From: Cryptomeria japonica
Lineage: Eukaryota; Streptophyta; Pinopsida; Cupressales; Cupressaceae
Direction: 5' to 3'
NCBI RefSeq assembly: GCF_030272615.1
Contig: NC_081410.1
Location: 567,195,152-567,259,151, forward strand
Length of the DNA: 64,000 bases
Shown: positions 57,291 through 64,000 of the stretch, one piece after another
Layout of the letters: each line of letters opens with the position of its first letter
Numbering within the stretch: position 1 is the stretch's first letter
Position numbers and translations under genes: made by a program
Notes under the pieces: model-generated
The model's database searches: none
What the model saw: only the letters and a program-made list of their open reading frames with translations
What the model was told of the DNA's origin: nothing

Positions 57291-58043
57291 AAATTACACA
57301 AGACATCTCTTGTTTGAGTCTAGAGTTTTATTTTTTTAGGTCTAGATGGTACTATAAAGATCTTCCTAAAAAGGGTAAATCAAATTAGTACAACATTTTT
57401 GCACATTAATAAAGACATAAAATATATTATTTATTTATGATATTCAATATTACATTGTAGTGGCTTGTAAAGCCAAAACATTCTAGTGAACTACCCAAAA
57501 ATGCATATAGGAATGTAATTTCCTAGAGCTAACATTAAACTAATTATTTATTATTTATTATAAAAATTATACTTAAAAACTAACTGTTAATGTAATATCT
57601 CCATCATTCTCCCCTTATTACATCAGTCCTAACAAAGGTGGAACAATGCAAGAGTTGAATGCAACCCTTTTGTAGAATTAGACGAAGAACCTTCACCAAT
57701 CCTCCTTTCTCACGTAGGAAACAATAGAGTGACTCCATTAGTGAATCTTTGGAGTATATAAGCAACAAACCTCTATAGAACATTAAAGAATATTAAGTGT
57801 CCCCAACCTCCTTTCAAAATGAGAGAACAAATTTTCTTTATATGTCCACATCTTCTTCAATTATGTCATATCCCTCCTCAGTGCTTCACGTGAGAGAGAA
57901 ACTCTCCTCTGAGAGTCACATCTCCTTGGATTTTTTAAAATCCCTCCTCTAGTGTTTTGAAAACAATCCCTCTATTATATAAAAGAACTTGAACCAAATG
58001 TTAATACATTAAATACAATCACAATAAATCTCAAGATGTCATG
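57291..58043. other. non-coding; possible minus-strand LTR junction
   Basis: On the minus strand TAAGGGGAGAATGATGGAG near 57600-57618 looks like a polypurine tract followed by a TG-starting LTR running left. No opposite LTR or boundary was confirmed. No gene. Confidence 0.3.
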
Positions 58044-58262
58044 TCCCCTCTTTCTTGAGGGACACTCATAAGAAATATAAAGATGCTAGGCCCCCTCTCT
58101 TTTTTTGTGACGCAAATGATATCAAGCCCCCTCTTTTTTTTAGAGACATAAATGATGTCAAGCCTCCTCTTTTCTTTGATGATATATAAATAATTTCAAG
58201 ACCCCTCTTTTCTTCAAGAACATAAATGATGTCAAGCCCCATCTTTTCTTCAATGAAATCAA
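58044..58262. repeat. CT-rich tandem array, about 36-bp period
   Basis: CCCCTCTTTT-type cores start near 58045, 58092, 58127, 58164, 58202 and 58237. The last five are spaced 35-38 bp. Each is followed by an ATAAATGATGTCAAG-like spacer (AAATGATATCAAG, AAATGATGTCAAG, AAATAATTTCAAG, AAATGATGTCAAG). Confidence 0.88.
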
Positions 58263-58376
58263 TGTAAAATGATGCTTCTCATTCACTAAATCATTTTTAA
58301 GCAAGAAGCTATCTTAAGATGGTGGATAACCTCCTACCTCAATTTCCTCTAACCTCCAATTTCACTTTCTTAATTT

Positions 58377-58930
58377 CTAATGAATATATTTATCCTTACT
58401 GGTAACATTAAAATGAAATACTTTATTTAGAACCTCAATCATACCTTCTCTATATGTCTCTACTTTTAACTTGTGTGTGTGCCAAATCAATTTCATACCA
58501 TAAGTGGATATGAATAAAATGCATAAATATTTTTCATTTAAATATAAGAAATATTTATACTTTTTTTCTTCCTGTTTCAAATATCTATCATCTATCATGT
58601 GACATCCACATCCTTGATAATGGATTTTTTTCTAATTATAGAAAACATGCTCAAATGGCTCCTTTTCACAATAGAAATCAACATATTGAAGGGTAAGTCT
58701 TTGAAATCTAATAGATTTGGATTCATATGATTCCAAATATATATACTTCCATCCATAATGATTTCTTCCACTAATGTATCTATGAATGGAGGAACCAACA
58801 CCCTTCCAAATAATCTTTCACAACCTTTTTTATATGCTACCAAATTCAATTGAGAGCTTGGACTCAAGTCTAGAGAACTTAGATTGTGTATATGCCATCT
58901 TAGACTTTTTGAATCTTCTATTTTTCAAAT
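58377..58930 (-). pseudogene. DUF1399/GRDP-like gene fragment
   Basis: Two overlapping minus-strand frames. The upstream one (58595-58867 plus sequence to about 58930) reads LNLVAYKKGCERLFGRVLVP, resembling the YKKDCERLYG segment of plant glycine-rich domain proteins (DUF1399 family). The downstream one (58377-58598) reads MIDDRYLKQEEKKYKYFLYL, then LIWHTHKLKVETYREGM. Trp-His-X-His (near 58475-58484) is the family hallmark. The frames change at the TGATAGATG at 58595-58603, a one-base shift. Family proteins are cytosolic and linked to stress and development; the biochemical role is unclear. Only part of the DUF1399 region remains and no glycine-rich tail was found. Confidence 0.62.
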
Positions 58931-59540
58931 AATGACACAAATGACACAATTTTGAAAAATTATATTATCTTCCATTTTGAATCAAAAGCTTAAATATATA
59001 TATAGATGACATAGAGTTCAACAGTGTAAGTCATTTATGCTAGATATTGTTGAGTGTCTCTTGTGGTAATGTTATTCTCAATTGCTTTATTTGTGTTATT
59101 CTCAGTTTTTTATGACATACATTGCTATCAAATAATTAAAAATATGTATCGCAATTTTGTCTATCATTTATCAATCTTTCCAAAAAAAAAATAGCATGAT
59201 GCAAGAGAAAATGGTGGGCGTGTTTCCTTAAAGAAGGTACGTTAGTCGAGTCTTTCATTATGTATTGTCACTATTTCTTTCTTACCTAGCCAATGATTTA
59301 ATATTAAGAAACCATCTTGAGAAAAAGATATAAATTTAGTGAATCTTTCATTTTTGGAAAAATAATGAATTTATATTGGCAAATCTTTCATTTTTATGAA
59401 AATATTAATTATGTTGGAAATTTATTTTACATTATTAATTTTTTTGTAGATTGCTAACCTTGGAAAATAATAGGAAAATACATTAATTTTCATGGTGAAT
59501 ACTTCTATTAAAAAAAATCTAATGGGTTTAACAAGTAGAC
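58931..59540. other. no recognisable gene
   Basis: AT-rich sequence between the GRDP-like fragment and the hairpin element. Could include intron or flank of the former gene. Nothing specific is visible. Confidence 0.5.
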
Positions 59541-59810
59541 TCTATATTATTTAGTTTCCACTATTGTTTAAAATATGATCTAATTTGACCCTTGTTCTAT
59601 TCCATGAGGTAAAATATACCAATAGTTTGTAATACTCATGGGGCCTAGAATTGCTTTTAGATTATTGATATATCCACTAAGTTCAATGATTCAAAAGATA
59701 ATTTGAGTCTCATGATCATTACAAGTTGTCGGTATATTTTATCCCATTGAATACAAAAAGGAACATTAATTATATTTTAATTCAATGGTTGAAACTAAAT
59801 ATTGGTAATA
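59541..59810. mobile_element. hairpin (foldback/MITE-like) element
   Basis: About 100 bp at 59541-59640 is the imperfect reverse complement of 59711-59810, with a 70-bp loop. Clear blocks: TATTTAGTTT..CATTG near the outer ends, AAAATATACC and TTGTAATxxTCATG near the inner ends. No ORF. Weak pairing extends outwards to about 59520 and 59830. No clear target duplication was identified. Confidence 0.75.
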
Positions 59811-60537
59811 TGTCCCTAAAGTAACTAATGAGGAATCTATGAACATGAATCAGATCAAAAATTATAAGAAACATAACTTGAATCAACATGAATCTACTCT
59901 CAAGTTCGATGTTGATCAATATTTTGGATCTTTCTCTGTATTGCTTTGTGTTTCAATATCTTGGATTGCAGATTTGGAAAAGTGTTTGGGATATTCTGGT
60001 GTGTTCTTAATTTAGATGGTTTATGATTTGGAGGTCTGCAAGTGAAACTTTTAGTTTGATAGTCATTGCAAATAGTGTTCTGGAAGTTTGGTATAATGAT
60101 GATGAAGATTCTAGTAAGTTGTGTTGGTGCGGTTGTTTCTGTAATAACTCATGATGCTTGTGGATGTTTCTAGATTGTGTCCTATTTGTGTTGATGGTCT
60201 GCATTGATCATTGTGCTTATTATTGATGATTTCCCCAATATGTTTGTGTTATGTGATATTCTTGGTGAGCGGATGATTGTAGCATGTTGTGGATGTTCAA
60301 GGCATAATTCTTGAAGGTTTTTCATGTTTGAGGTGTTGATTTTAGGTCCATAATATGTCTTAGTCGACATTGTTTTGGTCTATATATAATGTTGTAGCGT
60401 GTATGATTATATCTTTGTAATTTGTGATGTGCGTTGAGCTGACCTTGAAAGATAGGTTGATGATATGTATAAATAAATATAATAATCATGTGAGAGAGGT
60501 ATTTGTGCATGAAAATAATGCTTTGATATTTCAGAAG

Positions 60538-60542
60538 CAATG
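60538..60542. repeat. left target duplication of the inverted solo LTR
   Basis: CAATG, matching CAGTG at 61876-61880 at four of five bases. Confidence 0.7.
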
Positions 60543-61875
60543 TGTTGGAAACAACAATGAAGGAAAATTGAGAGGGGGGGTGAATTAGTTTCCACCGAAT
60601 TAAACAATTTAAGCACAACTTCAAATTTGATCAACTGCAGCAAGAATAAAGATAAACACAACAACAACAACACACATAACACCAACATTTTTGACATGGA
60701 AAACCCAGTTAAGGTAAAAACCATGGTGAGATCCTACCCACAATAAGATGATACTCTATAGTAGTATGTGAAAATATTACAATGGGAAATGCACATGCAT
60801 TCAAGCACACTTCCTAGAGCTCACTGCTCAAAATATAATAACCCAAAAGGCTACAACCCTCAGGGAAGGTTCACTACCTTACAATAACATTCGGACAACA
60901 ATCTAGGTCAGATGAACTGAAATAATAGCATCTTCAAATGCCTGATGACAGTTCTAGTTAAGCACAATTGTTTGCTCTGCAACACACTTTGCTCTACACT
61001 TCACATTGAAAGATAAATTTGCTTGTTCACACATACACCACTCTCTGATAATGTAGACACAACACCTGTATCCCAATTACATGAATATAACACCTATTTA
61101 TATAAATTATCAACCTTGACTACAAGGTCATCTCAACCCTTAATACCTAATTATAAAATTATATCACATGATACATAAATCCACCACTGGACCAATACAA
61201 TGTCATTACAACATAGCATGGACCCAAATAAAATCACTGAAAATGCAACACCACTAGAAATCTCACCAAGATCATCTGCAACACGCTACACCATCGAAAA
61301 TATTGCATAACACAAAGAATATCACCGAACCCATAAGATCTTCAATAACGCGTGCAATGATCAATGTGGACCAGTAAAATAAATAAGACACAAATAGGAA
61401 ACACCAACAAGAAAATTAGAACAATCTGCAATAGCTGCACCAACACCACTTAATCAAATCTTCATTGATCAACAAGCTAATACTCAAGAACACTCAACAG
61501 CAGCAACTAGGACTAGAAAGATAACTTGTTGAGCACCAAATCTTGAACCATCTGAATTGAACATACACATGAACATCCCAAAAACTCTCCCAAATCCACA
61601 ACACAAGATATTATCATTTTGAAGCACAACGGATCAAATACCAGAATACTGCAACACTAAACATTGAAAACCATTCCTCATACCGAAATCCATAGCTCAA
61701 TCAAATCACCACATTTCATCATGAAACCAACATTGAATCAAGTATCTCTAGTTGATTCAATATATCAAACAGATCAACCAACAGATCAACTCTCTGCAAT
61801 CACTGAAGCACCAAAACATAGGAATTTGTTGACATCAATGACAACAACATATTCTAGCAACAACAATATCCAACA
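60543..61875 (-). mobile_element. solo LTR of the same copia family, reverse orientation (1333 bp)
   Basis: In plus coordinates it starts TGTTGGAAAC and ends GATATTG's complement CAATATCCAACA, so both ends are TGTTGG...CCAACA. Read on the minus strand it is colinear with the surrounding plus-strand LTR (AGTTTTTGGGATGTTC, CATTGATCATTG, ACATTGTATTGGTC, ATGGGAAATGCACATGCA region in reverse). It is flanked by 5-bp near-identical repeats. Contains no internal domain. Its insertion split the older LTR. Confidence 0.82.
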
Positions 61876-61880
61876 CAGTG
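61876..61880. repeat. right target duplication of the inverted solo LTR
   Basis: CAGTG directly after the TGTTGG-complement end at 61875; one mismatch to 60538-60542. Confidence 0.7.
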
Positions 61881-62337
61881 AAGTATTGTCAAGAAGTGTG
61901 AAGAAGTGCAAAAGAGTAGAATATGTGTTATGTGCCTAACTGAAACTGTAACCAAGCATTAGGAGATGATATTCTATCAGTTCATGATCTTTCGGATGTA
62001 ATATGAATGTGTTTGTAAGATAGTGAGTCTTCCCTGGGTTCTAGCCCTTTGTTGTTTTTGAGAAGTGAACTCTAGGCAGTGTACCAAAATGCATGTGCAT
62101 TTCCCATTGTAATATTTCATATACTTCTAACAAGGTATTATCATATTGTGGGTAGGTTCCCACTGTGTTTGACTAGTTTTTCCACATCAAGAATCTTGGT
62201 ATTATGTGTGTTATTGATGTGGTGTTGATTTATGCTTCATGTTTATTCATCAGATCTAAAATTATGTTTGAGTTAAAAAATATTTTGAGAAAATTGATTC
62301 ACCCCCCCCCCCAGTTTAATTTCTTGTTGCCAACAAT

Positions 62338-62348
62338 TGGTATCAGAG
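62338..62348 (+). other. primer-binding site, initiator Met tRNA type
   Basis: TGGTATCAGAG two bases after the CCAACA end of the LTR; exact to the first 11 bases of the standard site, the next base being T instead of C. Confidence 0.92.
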
Positions 62349-62390
62349 TTGGTTCTTCCAAAGAAGCTTGAACACTTGAGTTGATCCAAG

Positions 62391-63425
62391 ATGGCAACTT
62401 ATAAGAAGGATAGTCTGAGATTTGATGGATCAAATTACACTCTTTGGAAAAGTCGGATGGAGTGTCACTTGAGATGCATTGGTGAAGATTATTGGAATAT
62501 TACTAAAAATGTGTATATAATTCCTCAGAATGGTCCTACAACTTTGGATGAGATAAAGGAAATTGAATACAATATTAGAGCTTAGGAAGCATTTTTCAGT
62601 GCCTTGACTGATTTTGAAATGACAAATGTGATGGATTTGTAAATTGCTTATGAGATTTGGAAGAAGTTGGAAACTTTGTATGAAAGTAAAATTCGTGTGA
62701 AGATTGTCAAGTTGCAGAGCTTGAAGGGAATGTATGAATTGTTGAAGATGGGTGAAGATGAGAAAATTACTTCTTTTATACATAAATTGAATGAGCTTGT
62801 GTGCAATATCAGATGTGTTGGTGAAGTACTGGAAGAATCAAATATTGTTGCTAAAGTGTTGAGATCCTTGGCTCCTGCTTACAAGCACAAAGTTGTTGCC
62901 ATTGAGGAGATTCGGACCGTGACTAATGTGACTAGAGACATGTTGACTGGAAATTGTGTTGCCCTTGAATTGAGTGAGTTTGGTGACTCTCTTCCTAAGA
63001 TATAATTTGCATTCAAAGCTACTATTTCCAAAAAACAGAGATATGATCTAGGAGAAAGTTCTTCAAGAAGGGTATCTAGATATGAGAAAGAGATGAAGGA
63101 TCTTTAAGAAGAAGAAAAATAACTTGAGAATCTTGAATCCCTTATTTCCAAGAGATTTCCTAAAGGAGCTGGTAAATATGAAGGAAAAATTGCCTCTTAA
63201 ATGCTTTTCATGTAATAAAATAGGACATTTTGCTTCAAGGTGTCTAGAAAACGCTCCTAGGAAGCAATACAAGCCTAAATATCAAAAGAAATGTTATTAT
63301 GATGTTGATGGTGTGACAGATGATGAATCTAAGAAAGGAAATTCAGGTGATGATGAATGGGTATTTATTGCTATCAAGGAAGATGATCCAGTGCCTAGTG
63401 ATTCTATAGGACAAAGATTTGGCTA
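62391..63425 (+). pseudogene. copia Gag with intact zinc knuckle
   Basis: The ATG at 62391 opens MATYKKDSLRFDGSNYTLW, the typical start of plant copia Gag. Stops at 62583 (TAG) and 62640 (TAA) break the frame, and 62667-63005 continues the capsid-like region (MYELLKMGEDEKITSFI, VLRSLAPAY). After a frameshift near 63050-63120 the region 63124-63429 holds LPLKCFSCNKIGHFASRC, a complete CX2CX4HX4C knuckle at about 63190-63245, and an acidic linker. Gag packages the element RNA in cytoplasmic virus-like particles. It is not translatable here as one protein. Confidence 0.9.
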
Positions 63426-63661
63426 CTAAAGTTGTTGAGAAAAATGAATGGGCTATTGACAATGGTTTCTCTCATAATATGACAAGTGATAAGAGTAAGT
63501 TTGTGAGAATGGAAAAGTATGATGATGGTGTAGTAAGATTTGGTGATGACAAAGCTGGTATAATTCATGGTAGAGGTTCCATTTCTCTTGATGGTAAGCA
63601 CAATATTGATGATGTCTTGTATGTAGAAGGTCTAAATCATAATCTTTTGAGTGTTGGATAG
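63419..63661 (+). pseudogene. copia protease domain, active site changed
   Basis: After a second frameshift the frame reads EWAIDNGFSHNMTSDKSKF. The aspartic protease DSG is DNG here, an AGT-to-AAT change. It is followed by VVRFGDDKAG, IIHGRGSISLDGKHN (flap) and DDVLYVEGLNHNLLSV closing the domain. A TAG at 63659-63661 separates it from the next part. The matching protease at 4560-4640 keeps DSG. Expected to be inactive. Confidence 0.88.
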
Positions 63662-64000
63662 ATGGTTGACAAGGGATATGATTTACAATTCAAGAATGGC
63701 AAGTGTAGAATCTTAAGTGGTTCTGGAATTGAGATTACATCAGGGACAAAGACCAAAGGTAATATCTTTCACTTGAATGCTGGTGGTAAAAGTTGTTTGA
63801 TTTCTCAGATTAATGAAAGTTGGTTATGGCATAGGAAGATGTGTCATTTGAATTTCGATTGCATGGTTAAGATAAGTTCTACTCAAGCAGTGAGAGATCT
63901 TCCTATGTTGGTAAACCCTCCTAATCTGGTATGCAAGGAATGTTAGTTAGGGAAGAAGACAAGAGTTGGTTTTGAAAGCAAACAGTATTGTTCTAATGGA
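63662..64000 (+). pseudogene. copia GAG-pre-integrase region (runs off window)
   Basis: Continues the protease frame after the stop: MVDKGYDLQFKNGKCRI, then WLWHRKMCHLNFDCMVKI and VCKEC. The WLWHxRxxHxxF and CxxC residues form the HHCC zinc-binding region that precedes the integrase core. The next stop (TAG at 63945) replaces the residue after VCKEC. Integrase, RT and RNase H must lie outside the window. Confidence 0.88.

Larger units (their letters stand above)
59900..62335 (+). repeat. 5' LTR of a plus-strand copia element, interrupted
   Basis: 59900-60542 and 61881-62335 together match, in the opposite orientation, the solo LTR lying between them. The LTR ends TTGTTGCCAACA at 62335, followed by the primer site, so this is the 5' LTR of the element entering at right. 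Its 5' start is unresolved because the hairpin element lies where it is expected (near 59680-59850). An 11-base C-run lies at 62302-62312 near the 3' end. Confidence 0.78.
62336..64000 (+). mobile_element. Ty1/copia element internal region (continues beyond window)
   Basis: After the 5' LTR and primer site come gag, protease and the pre-integrase region on the plus strand. The element runs off the window end at 64000. Two frameshifts and several stops are already visible. Gag and knuckle sequences are close to those of the copia element at 1-7087, and both LTR families share the C-run near the 3' end. Confidence 0.92.

Noticed and set aside
57590-57620. polypurine tract and LTR start on the minus strand
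   Set aside because: Suggestive sequence, but no second LTR, primer site or target duplication was found, so it was kept only as a note.
61401-61409. CCAACA at 61404-61409 as the end of the inverted solo LTR (867-bp version)
   Set aside because: Flanks there (CAATG versus AGAAA) do not match, and similarity to the outer LTR continues past this point. The end at 61875 gives matching flanks.

Overview
The window is plant nuclear DNA built almost entirely from layered, mutated transposable elements. There are no prokaryotic operons and no intact host gene. The plant assignment rests on Ty1/copia elements with initiator-Met-tRNA-type primer sites, plant L1-type LINEs (DUF4283 ORF1, zf-RVT and RNase H in ORF2), a pectin methylesterase exon, PPR fragments and a DUF1399/GRDP-like fragment. 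A large-genome, gymnosperm-like species would fit the density of old nested repeats and the style of the PPR fragments, but that is inference.

Layout. 1-7087: minus-strand Ty1/copia element, nearly complete, its 3' LTR cut by the window start. 7088-10025: two LINE fragments facing tail to tail. 10030-14440: old minus-strand copia fragments, apparently split by an ORF1-only LINE remnant (12318-14090). 14682-15373: last exon of a pectin methylesterase with a premature TGA. 15811-36544: a tandem duplication with unit A (15811-27970), unit B (27971-32573) and partial unit C (34618-36544). Unit A later gained a 388-bp organelle-like segment (17209-17596) and a 7.2-kb LINE (18330-25555) with 22-bp target duplications. 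Unit B keeps the empty sites.

36545-49361: an LTR element without recognisable pol. Its 5' LTR is interrupted by a 2.5-kb probable solo LTR (37754-40279) that carries a 75-bp-period array of inverted GATAAG-type motifs. The internal region holds two PPR pseudogene fragments in opposite orientation. The 3' LTR is cut at a junction with a segment duplicated from 32.9 kb. 50165-59900: mostly non-coding, with a probable LTR rich in minisatellites (54.1-56.0 kb), a copia protease fragment, a 36-bp CT-rich array, a DUF1399/GRDP-like pseudogene and a hairpin element. 59900-64000: start of a plus-strand copia element whose 5' LTR carries a solo LTR of the same family in reverse orientation.

Nothing here acts as a pathway. 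The value of the window is the relative order of events: tandem duplication first, then organelle-DNA and LINE insertion into A and LTR-element insertion into C, with solo-LTR insertions nested in older LTRs. Coordinates of degraded coding segments are by eye from translation. Family names come from motif recognition, not database searches.
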